Source of the DNA: Pelargonium cotyledonis
Lineage: Eukaryota; Streptophyta; Magnoliopsida; Geraniales; Geraniaceae
DNA: 41,912 nt
Direction: 5' to 3'
NCBI GenBank assembly: GCA_036897625.1
Contig: JAYMTA010000097.1
Location: 1-41,912, forward strand
Under the pieces are notes generated by a model. The model did not search any database. It saw nothing but the letters and a program-made list of their open reading frames with translations, and was not told the origin of the DNA. The first letter of the stretch is position 1. Every line of letters begins with the position of its first letter. This document shows, piece by piece, positions 1-9,238 of the stretch. The position numbers and the translations under genes were made by a program.

Positions 1-267
1 CCCCCCCCCCCCCCCGCGCCCCCACCACGTTCTTGTACCCGACGGACAGCAGATTCCGCTCCTCCACCGTCGGCTCCAGGTCCAGAATCGCCACCTTCTT
101 CATCGCATCCACCATTTCTGCAACAAAAAAGCTCAAAAAAATCAGAAAATGGTTCAATTAGGGCAAAAAAATTGGCACAGATCTGGAGAATCACCATCGT
201 AGCGCTCAGCTTGCTCGGCTAGCTTGGCGGTGTAGACGAAGGTCTCGCGATCTTTGGAGGAAGCCAT
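1..267 (-). CDS. 14-3-3 protein, 5' part (first two exons, partial)
   Basis: 14-3-3 proteins are dimeric adaptors that bind phosphoserine/phosphothreonine motifs in the cytosol and nucleus. Exon 1 is 267..195 and encodes [19 protein letters not shown] then AERYD. A GT donor follows, and exon 2 starts at 117 after a CAG acceptor, giving [10 protein letters not shown] and then [18 protein letters not shown]. These are the family's first helices and its very conserved NLLSVGYKN segment. The gene runs off the window. The last readable codons become a run of Gly (C15 at 1-15) where the family has the near-invariant RRASWR, so the first ~15 bases are probably not normal coding sequence. The segment ILDLEPT replaces the usual KLDVELT. 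Family call is certain; the isoform is not resolvable. Confidence 0.9.
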
Positions 268-338
268 GGCTTTGGATTCGATTTTTCGAATCGATTCAAT
301 CTCTCTCTGAAGCTCAACTACACACACTGTGTCGTCTT

Positions 339-341
<3 letters not shown>

Positions 342-373
<32 letters not shown>
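342..373. repeat. (GA)n microsatellite in the 14-3-3 5' leader/promoter
   Basis: About 16 GA units lie 75-106 bp upstream of the 14-3-3 start codon, so the gene strand reads (CT)n. CT tracts are common in plant core promoters and leaders, and this one probably lies in or near the 5' UTR. It is also a likely length-polymorphic marker. Confidence 0.85.
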
Positions 374-376
<3 letters not shown>

Positions 377-2241
377 GTTTTAGTGGTGGCTCTGTGTGAG
401 GAGGTGACCGGCTATAGGCGGTGCCGGTAAGGGGAGGTGGTGGGCCCTGAGGTCACCGACCGAGGAGAGTGGTGTGGAGGTGGCGGGCCAGTAATGTGGC
501 GCCACGTGGATGGCGGTTTTTGAATATTTCAGTTGCCAATTTGCCATTTCTCATGGTGGGGTTGATTCAAGGATGATTGTAACGTTAGATGTTAGCATCG
601 AGGAATGAGATTACTTGTTCGGGACGGGTTGGAAATATCTAATTCGAACTTACAATTGGCAATCGGATTCAATTTCACGTGAGTTTACACATTTTGCTTA
701 CGAACAGAAGGTATTTGCACCCTTTTCGGATTGAATATAGGTTGTGCAATTGAATTCGAACTAAAAAAAATTTGAGCATGAATACAAAATTCGCTCTACT
801 TAAATTTGACTCGTAAGAGGGTGCAGTTGAGGTGGGAACGTAACGCACTCCGAAAAGGTTGATCAATTATATGAACATACAAAAATAAAGGATAGGTTTC
901 GAGTGCACACTCGTTCGGGTCCATGTTATTAGCTCTAAGCTGACAAGTATTAAAAATCTGACATACTTTTTACATAGATTAAAGTTGCACAAGATAAAAG
1001 TCGATCAATTTTTGTGGACAAATAAGTCATTTGCTCTACTCCGACCCAAAACTTGATATGCCAACTTTGAGGGAAGGTAGAGTTGGTCATTTGAGATTCG
1101 AGTTGGGTATATGATGAAATGTCTATCCAAATATAATATGTGATTGAGCAGGTTGCAAGATTTAGGTCACTGATTTGTTTGTTTGAGTTGCCAGTTTCAC
1201 ATATAAAACGGTTCGAGTAGAGTGCAAGCTGCCTGACCACCTCACATTTTCTTACGTTATATTCGTTTATCCAAAAATTAATTGGTTTTATTTTATGTTA
1301 TTCAAATTTGCAAAAATGACGGCAAATTTCACGGCATGGAGTTCGAGTTCAATTATCAATCTATGTGCATATCTAAGTCGAACCAATTCTTTCACTTGAT
1401 GGCTTATTAGATATTTAGATTGATGTGAAGGTTGGATTGTTCATCAATATAATAATTCGATGATTAAAGAATATTTATTGTCTCACAACGCAGTTCATTT
1501 AGTTATCGTGTTAAACATGTTGTGTTTGTGTTGAATCCTTCAACATATAATTAAGCGTGTCGTGTTTATGTTGGGACGTTGAACACATAATCACGATGGT
1601 GCCCTGTTTTCAAAAATTGGAAGCTAGGGTGCGAGGGGATTGGATTTGATGGGATCTCAAGGGCGGATTTGTGAGAGAGGGTTGTTGTTATGTCTCAATA
1701 ATTGTTGCATCCAAGTCGATGTTAATCAGAGACATCCTCAACGTTGCAGAGAAAGGGAGGCATCAGGAGATGGTAGAATAGGATACTCTTCAAGTAGTTC
1801 AGGTGCAACAAGAAAAAGTTATTAAATGGATCAGAGTCTTGTGTGATCACTAGTGACTGTCCGGTCGATCCTTGTAAACGATTATAGTACATTTTTCGAT
1901 TTTGTTAGGAAACTTTCGAATAAGGCGACCCATATGTCATCCCAATCATCTTATTCTAAAGAGAATATAGAATCTTATACCTAAAACCCTAAAATAAAAG
2001 GAATATGATCCATTCTAGAACTTCTTTCTCTTCCACTCTATTGCTGACAAGCAAAGACCATTAGGTGAAAAGTGATGGGTATAGCTTAAATTGCTTAGGC
2101 ATCTGTTAGAATAACAATTGTATTACGAAATAAAGAAAAAACTATTTGAAGAAGGTTAGGCAAAGAAAATAAGAACAATGTTTTTTTTTTTTTTTTTTTC
2201 TAATCTACAAAATTTATGGTGATGCCAAGCCAAACAGGTCC
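374..2241. other. Intergenic, 14-3-3 promoter side to ALG9 3' end
   Basis: No coding sequence recognised. The first ~150 bp are GC-rich, as expected of a promoter. The remainder is AT-rich with short open frames lacking similarity or codon structure. Around 1500-1600 there are degenerate phrases (cgtgttgtgt type) like the hAT-like repeats found in ALG9 introns. A run of 20 T at 2180-2199 lies 43-62 nt beyond the ALG9 stop, so it is an A tract on the ALG9 coding strand, probably in its 3' UTR. Confidence 0.6.
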
Positions 2242-5200
2242 TTAATGAGACTCATCTCCAGCTTTTTTGAGCAGCTTGTACATCCCAAAAACATTTTTCT
2301 CCATCCATAGATAAGGGATGAAAAATGATCTGTACTTGGCTGGTGAGAGCTCTCTGTCCAGATAAGGTAGTGCAGCAACTGCCTGAAATGCAACAAGTTT
2401 TGGAACAATCATATTTCAGGGGCGCAAACGGTAAGGTTGTTGTTTTGAGACCCTGAGATCATTGGTTCGAATGTGAAAACCAAACCCCACGTAAACACGG
2501 GAAACTGAAGTACATAAATGACCCTACCGGGAGTAGAATTGGCTCACTAATTTGGTAACTGTGTCATGTTTGCATTGAACTCCAAAAACACACACGTATG
2601 ATTAATTAGTCGTATTGCGACATACGTCTAACACAAACACTTGGGGGTATAATTATAAATTTTACCCAAAAATCTTTTGCTATTTAATACAACTATGTTT
2701 AAATAGGTTAAGTTTGTGATAGTTAATCGCATTGGGGTGCCGTGCCAAACGTGTTAGGTTGTGTTGTCAATTACCAGCTCTACTTAAGACCAAATCATGG
2801 GGGAAACCTCACGCACAACCGAGCACGCCTAACATGCACACTTAGTATAAATTAACCCGAAAAACCTTTGCTAGTTAACATAGTTATGATAAATAGGTTC
2901 AGTTTGTGATATATAATTGTGTTGGGAGATGTCGTGTCAAACATGTTGGTCTTCTCGTGCAAGACGTTTTAGGTGTATCTGTAAATTGTTAGTTCTACTT
3001 CTACCCTAGACCCAACAATGGTGGAAGCCTAGTGGATAATGTGCCCTTTATTGGGCAAAGAACGGGAAAAGAAAGAAAAAACCGAACTATACCTCCCATT
3101 TCGACAAGTCACTTCCACGAGAAGGGAAAGGTCGATCAAGCTGAAGCTCCACGAGGAAAGTACAAGCTTCAAGATTCCGGAGCTGTGATTCAATAGCGGG
3201 TTATCGTTAGAATCACAAAATGTAACGCCAAAACATCCCGGTAGTATTTGGATTGAACAAATTAGAATCATATTGAAAGTGTCCTAATCTGAACATGAAG
3301 AACAAGAATCACATTGATCTCATTTCCACATTCTGAACAATTTTTTTTAATTCAAACGCTACTCGTACGTAAAGAAAGGAGTGTTTACTTACATATTGCT
3401 CATCAGATGCCTTGTTCTTGTTGTTGAAATATGGTGGAGCCGCTGTAGTTCCACCCAGGGTAGAATTGAACGGGAAGGGAAGAAGGCCACGGAACCCATC
3501 ATCAATCCAACGAACTTCACTGATGTAATCAGGAACGAAAAATGATGACGGGAACCGATGCCATTCACTTCCAACACAAAGCACCGAACCTGCATTGCAA
3601 GAAAAATGAAGACAGTTCTTGTTTAGGATCTCTACATTCATGTTTGAGTAAATAACAAAAGGGAGAGAGTTGAAACTAGAGGTCACTTGTTTACTACTAA
3701 TTTAATGAAAAGTTCTTGTTCAGAAACAAATGAGGCAATGGAAGCATAGACTACATGACAAGCTAAACACGAATATTGAGAGCCTCATTCTCAATCCCAT
3801 TTCGATTTGTTACTCTCATTTTTAAGCAAAAACTCAAATCCATATAGAATACCACAAGAGCAAGACTTGGTACTCAGTTCTCACCTGTTCCTACGTCTTC
3901 ATGATGCTCAAGAATCTTGTATATCTCCAGAGGAGCAGAGTAGCCGTTAGTTAATGACAAGGTACGAGCATGAGAAGACATTAAAATGAGACCAAGAGCC
4001 AGAGGTCTCACACCTTTAGCTAACTGCATAATCAATCAAAGAGAGGGACCATGAGATTCAGCTGTAGTGAGAGTAAATTTACTTGTACTTAAGACTTACC
4101 ATAACCATTATAGAGCTATCATGAGGATTATACTTGTCTCGGAAAAGATCTGGGAAGCTCTCGATAACAGCTGAAGCAGCAACACAAATAAGTGGATATA
4201 TTGGATAGAGGAATCTGTAAATAGCAACAAAACCAATGCATGATTCTGTTTCTCCTCAAACACAGTTTTCTATTTTTTTTGTAAGGAAAACTCCATGTTC
4301 AATGACAAACAAGGTTAAGTATCTTATGCTCAGCCCCATCTGTAGATAGCTCTCTGTACATTGAACTTTTCATTCTGACAATTAGATGTTTAGATTTCAC
4401 TGCATTTTCTGTAGATCTGGCAATACGAGCTGTCGGCCTGAACGTACTAGACTAAAAACTCATGCTTTCTTATTTGACATTTTTTTTTACCGGCTCTTAC
4501 TTATTTTACTAAATGGCAGAACATGTTAAGAATGACGAAAAGTACCCCGATATGAACATGCTCGTCTTTGACCCTACACATTTAGGCACACACCCCGCAT
4601 TATCATGTATAATATTATATCTCTCCTCACGTGTATGACACATGATCTATCACTTTCATACTCAATTCACCCTTACTATCATGAACCGCCATCAATTTCA
4701 CATTTTCAAAAGAAAATATCGAAAGTAAATGGAGGTTTTTTCATGAAATGACGAAAATAGACGATGGTGAAAGTCAAGTCAACTTGGGGTAAAATCAGAC
4801 TTACAGCAGTAATTCTTAACCTACCAATTAACAATGTTTCAAATAGTCTCATTTACATTACTCCTCCTTTCTGAGCTCTTTTTGAGCTACAAGAATTTCC
4901 TACAGAAAACAAGCTACTTTCAGGAGGAAAAATAAGTTCCATCTTTAACTCACTAGATTTTACTAAATACACTATTCTTGAAGTTTCACTTTTATTCTAT
5001 TTGGCATCTCCTTAAGTTAAGGAGGTAGTAGAGTTACCAAACATACTCTTCTTCTTCTGCTTCTTTTTCAAAATGAGAAGTAGATTCATAAGACCACATT
5101 TCTCAGGGTGAAGAAAAAAAAAACACATTTGCAAGAACATTTCATAAAAGCATAGAATGATTCAAACCTTTCTTCTTTGTGTGGCTGCAAAGACATGAAT

Positions 5201-7781
5201 CCAAGCCATATATAAATGGGAGAGATCACAATCAGCAGGTCAGGAGCATATTTCCTCTTTGCGATTGGCAGTATGCACAAGAACAGTAAAGCAAGAATGA
5301 AGCAAAAGTTGAAATTGTTAAATCCATTCCTCAGATAGAACGATAGTCCCTCAGTCCCATATAAGTGGCTCTCACCACCTCCAACGACATTATAGATCAT
5401 CAGATTAAGAACCGATGATGTCCATCTTCCGTAGTAATAGTAATCTGCAAATACCGAAAGTGCCTGAAAGATTCCATTAACTTCACATTAAGCATCAGGG
5501 TCAATATATGGAAAACATGAGAAAACTATATATACTAAGCCGGGTGATATGATCGAATATACCCAAATGTAGAGCTAGCAATTCGTGTCTCAACATGAAC
5601 ATGACACAAAATAAGCATGTTTGGGCCCAACACATTTTATAATTTGTCATGTTGAGCCTCAAAAACACACATGCACAATTAATAGTTTGTGTTGTGACAC
5701 GCTCAACACGTACGCACACTTAGGGGTTGTAATACTAAAGTGGCCCTCCAAAACCCTAGCTAGCCTTATTGTTAATATGATTTTTGTATGTTAGTTAACA
5801 TAGTTATTTTAAATAGGTTAAATATGCGACGTTTAAACGTGTTAGGCTGTGTCATGTCAAGCATGGTATCATGCTAATCGTATTAAGTGTTCATAAACGT
5901 GCCGAGCTATTTGTGTTTAATAATTGAGCACGGTAACTAAACATGTCATGTTTGTGTTGGCTCGTATAACACATGGTCAACATTCAACACGGCATACACA
6001 CATGCACGAATTGCACATGTTAATTACAATAATAAAGTAACCCCCAAAAATCCTAGCTATTCTTATTGTCTATACGACTTCTGCATGTAAGTTAACATAG
6101 TTTAAATAGGTTAAATTTGCAATACATGTTGGGCCATGTCGTGTCAAGCGTGTTGGGGAGTATAGTGCCAACTGTGTTGGTTTTGTTGTGCAGAAAGTGT
6201 TAAGTAGTGTCGTGCTAATTGTGCTAAGTGTTCATAAACGTGTTGAGCCAATTGTGTTTAATATTTGAGCACGATTGCTAATTGTGTTGTGTTGGTGCTG
6301 GCTCATATAGAACATGGTCAACCTTCAACACGACACGACAAGAATTGCCAGCTCTGTCCGACAGAATTGCACATGCTATTATAATCAAACACAAAGCTTT
6401 TGTAACTTACAAGCAGGGAAAGAGATGTAAAAGCCCCTGAAAGAAAGGCATGTTTAAACCTTCTCTCTAAACAGTAGAATGTCACTGGCAGAAAGGCCAA
6501 GATTGAGAATGGCCAGCCAAGAATCACCCCAACAGCCGCAACTGAAACTGCCATTGCATGTTTCTCGAAAAGAAATAAACCCGACGAGAGACTCATGGCA
6601 TACATTGAGAATGAACTAGGCAATAAACCTGGAAAGGAACCCCATAATTTTTGTCCATCATAACTAAAAAGTGTAATGGAGACAAGGGAGATTTACAGGA
6701 AAAAAAAAAAAAAGAACTTACTTGTGCTAGCAAAAAAACAACCACTAGCTAAGCATAGCATTGCAAGTGCATAAGAAGCGAGGCGTTTCCCATACTTCCT
6801 TGAGAGGGCTACTATAAGAACAGATTCCGAAACAACTGAGAGGAGGCCAAGAAAGAGCCGCACTGCATAGAAGACTCGAACCTGAAATATGATGCTACAG
6901 CGGTTAATAATATACTGAAAGGCTCAAACTTAGACCACTCAAAATAAAACCATTAGAAACTCAAACAACCACCACAAAGATCTTACTTTTTCCTCACCAA
7001 ACAACCATGAAGCTGGTCGACCCACAAGTTCATGAAAGACAATGTACAAATATGACCGCAGTGCAAACTGGGAACTGCAGAAGGTAAATCATAATAATCA
7101 TTGATCAATGACCCTTTGGAAAGAAAAATCTTAGAAATTCTGAAATAACAAATGTCGTTCCAACAAGTGTATTAGGGGTCATTACATAGATACAAGTAGA
7201 GCTGACAATTCGTGTCTGAACACGTGACAAGACACAAAATAAGCTTGTTTGGGCTTGCTCTTTTGTAATCGACTAATCGTGTTGTATTTGGGTTGAGCCT
7301 TGAAAACATGCACACTTGATTAGTCATTTGTATTCTAGCATCCATGACTTGCCCAATATACTTCCATTCAAACACCAACCAAAAATAGTCATCCTCAACC
7401 AATCATTTTCCTCTATTTTCTGTGCCATGCTCACCATTTTCCCAGACCCAGAAAACAGAACACCAGAGAAAGAGAAAAACAGTAGAAACCCCCCAAATCC
7501 AATGCCTACCAATTACATATCATTTTTCTCTCTTTTCCTCAGCTCACAAGTTTCCTAGCTACCAAACAGGCCCAGAAACCAAAACGCCAGAGACATAGAT
7601 AAACAGTAGAAACCCACAAATCCACACTTCAACAGCTAACAATATCTCAAATTTCACCTCATAAAGAGATAGATTAAAACACCAGAGACAGAGCAACAGT
7701 AGAGACCCAAAAATTCAAACACAAAATTACACTTCAACAGCAAAAAAAAAAAAAAAAAAAAAATCCCATATTGATTGGTTG

Positions 7782-7818
<37 letters not shown>

Positions 7819-8098
7819 TGTACCTGTATTCCCAAGTTTGGAACCCAGATTTGTAGAGAAGATAGTGAAGAGGCTCCCAGTAATTGAACACCTCGTCGCA
7901 GTCGTGTATGATGTTCGATGTGGCGCTCATGTATCGCAACAATCCAAGCGCCAAAATCGGGAAGAACCATCCGAACCCCTTGTCCTCCTCCATGCCGTCC
8001 CATCGCAACGGCTTATCGGTCTTCGAGTACAGCGACGTCGACGATCGCGGCAGCGAATCGAACGACGGAGATCGCCGATGCCGCATTGACAGAGCCAT
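2242..8098 (-). CDS. ALG9: ALG9-type alpha-1,2-mannosyltransferase (GT22), 10 coding exons, 572 aa
   Basis: ER membrane enzyme that adds alpha-1,2 mannoses from dolichol-phosphate-mannose to the lipid-linked oligosaccharide used for N-glycosylation. Exons: 8098-7824, 7074-6987, 6881-6722, 6628-6411, 5463-5168, 4214-4100, 4023-3885, 3589-3393, 3182-3093, 2382-2242. All junctions are GT-AG and the lengths sum to 1719 nt. Seen: basic N-terminus, luminal HDCDEVFNYWEP (residues 65-76) with the acidic pair of the GT-C fold, many hydrophobic helices, and the GT22 signature HKEERFLYP (342-350), split by intron 5. The C-terminal domain contains SEWHRFPSSFFVPDYISEV. The start at MALSMRHRR fits plant homologues; an in-frame ATG at 8152 would add 18 unusual residues. 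Introns 1, 4 and 9 carry related transposon copies. The gene looks intact. Confidence 0.95.
2415..2535 (+). mobile_element. Au-like tRNA-derived SINE in ALG9 intron 9
   Basis: The segment reads gcgcaaacggtaaggttgtt (A-box region), then, ~45 bp later, ggttcgaatgtg (B box). It continues through an Au-SINE-like body to gaccctaccgggagtag. Orientation is antisense to ALG9, ending about 30 bp from the exon 10 acceptor. It is diverged and old. Boundaries are approximate because no target duplication was found. Confidence 0.6.
2540..3005. mobile_element. Two degenerate hAT-like element fragments in ALG9 intron 9
   Basis: Two successive segments (about 2540-2795 and 2805-3000) share the order acacttag..., aaaccttttgct-like, aaataggtt(a/c)agttt, and cgtg-rich ends. 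The first finishes with taccagctct, the inverse of the terminal repeat seen at 5571-5589. They belong to the same family as the element in intron 4. Confidence 0.55.
4540..4830. repeat. Diverged repeat in ALG9 intron 5, related to 34100-34300
   Basis: Contains tatgacacatgatctatca followed by ttc..ctcaa and acccttact, in the same order as the segment at 34228-34290 in RAB3GAP2 intron 5. It is therefore a dispersed repeat, probably a relic DNA transposon. Ends were not determined. Confidence 0.45.
5571..6355. mobile_element. hAT-like non-autonomous element (785 bp) in ALG9 intron 4
   Basis: Terminal inverted repeats: left agagctagcaattcgtgtc (5571-5589); right end gacaagaattgccagctct (6337-6355). 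The two match at 17 of 19 positions. The interior is itself duplicated: 5705-5950 and 5985-6350 share taacatagttta(a)ata, gtgttcataaacgtg and tgtgtttaata. No coding capacity and no clear 8-bp target duplication. The hAT assignment rests on TIR style only. Confidence 0.6.
7197..7330. mobile_element. Fragment of the same hAT-like family in ALG9 intron 1
   Basis: Starts with agagctgacaattcgtgtct and continues with gacacaaaataagc.tgtttgggc, closely matching the left end of the 5571-6355 element. The right end is missing or unrecognisable. Confidence 0.6.
7742..7815. repeat. Poly-A and (GA)n tracts beside the ALG9 exon 1 donor
   Basis: A run of about 22 A (7742-7763) is followed by (GA)n at ~7784-7814. 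On the gene strand this is a (TC)n then T-run beginning about 9 nt after the exon 1 donor (G at 7823). Real but low-complexity; probably length-polymorphic. Confidence 0.85.
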
Positions 8099-9238
8099 TG
8101 CTTTTTTGGCGCTTCTCTGACTCTGTTTTTGTTTGTGTTTTTGTGAAAACACAAAATTCTGATTTTTGAAAGTCAGTTATGAGAAAACAGTTACAACTTA
8201 CAAGCAGCAGTGAGAATCATCTTTGGCCATTCGGGTTTCAACTGGATTTCGGGTCGGGTTGTACGGGTTCGTGTTGCAAAAACCTACTTGAATCTGGTTC
8301 AAAAATAGCGCGGGTTTCGAGTTTTACGTGGAACTGGTAATTCATGATTTTTGGGTCGGGGTAGTGTCCGAATTTTCGAAATGGGTTGAAAAGATTTTTA
8401 AGCCAACCCGACTGGGTGCGTGTTTACCCGATCTGACACAACTTCAAGTCTGGTTGGGTCTATTTTACGCAACTTGAACCAACAAAAAATACAGTTATAT
8501 TCCGAGTGTTAGCGGGTTTAAGTCTATTGTATTTGTCAACACTAGTTCGTTGTGAAATATTCAAATCTGTCGGATCAAATGCGTCCATAATATTTCTTAA
8601 ACGCACATCTTTATATGGAAAGTCGTGGGTTCTAATCCTATTGCGTCGGATGAGGTGGGCTTTAGAGTTTATAGGAGAGAGCTACCCCCTATTGTGTAGC
8701 TCGATTAGTTAGTTTTTTTAAAAAAAATACGTCCGCAATTTCGAATTTCAATTGTCAACTTTTGAGTAAGATCAAAATTAATAGTATGATTAGTATAATA
8801 TAAATTCTAGGAAAATGTTAGTCTAAATATCTAAATGTTGACTATTTTTAGAGACTAGACTTGGACTTTGCTTTGCATTCATTAATAATATTGAATTTGC
8901 AACTAATTTAAATGTGGACAAATTTGTACATTATCTGTAAATTCAAAGAAGCATAGCCTCCACAAAAGTTTCACATAATCACATATTACGCCATAAAAGT
9001 ACCATAATAATAATAATAATTTATTTTCTTGCTCGTGTTTAACAACGATCATCGAACCATACAATCCCGATCATACACAGCCGAATGGAACACTCCTCGA
9101 AGAAGACAATTAAACAGCATCTTCTTTCGGTGCATATACATATTATATAGATAAGTTTGACATGTTTTCAGGAAAAACCAAGAACATAGTCTAGCGAAAA
9201 TACGAGGAACGGGAAGGAACTACCGGAGAAAACAATGC
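8099..9238. other. Intergenic between ALG9 start and PEPC stop
   Basis: This 1.14-kb gap must hold the ALG9 promoter and the PEPC 3' UTR. It has no recognisable gene. From ~8224 to 8480 it carries degenerate repeats (aactggtaattcatg, ggtcggg phrases) like the hAT-like MITE at 10958-11180, then a SINE. A short (TAA)n lies near 9006-9020. No TATA box is clear for ALG9. Confidence 0.55.
8560..8718 (+). mobile_element. tRNA-derived SINE copy 1
   Basis: Reads gtgggttctaatcc (B-box-like), then gagagctaccccctattgtg, and ends in a T/A-rich tail. The same words occur in reverse orientation at 21301-21448, so this is a dispersed SINE family with at least two copies here. The 5' end is diverged. Confidence 0.6.

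Noticed and set aside
8099-8152. Upstream in-frame ATG extending ALG9 by 18 residues
   Set aside because: The added MFSQKHKQKQSQ stretch is not like family N-termini; the ATG at 8098 matches them.
7734-8169. Overlapping open frames on both strands across ALG9 exon 1
   Set aside because: Only the minus frame beginning MALSMRHRR matches a family; the others are shadows in GC-rich coding sequence.
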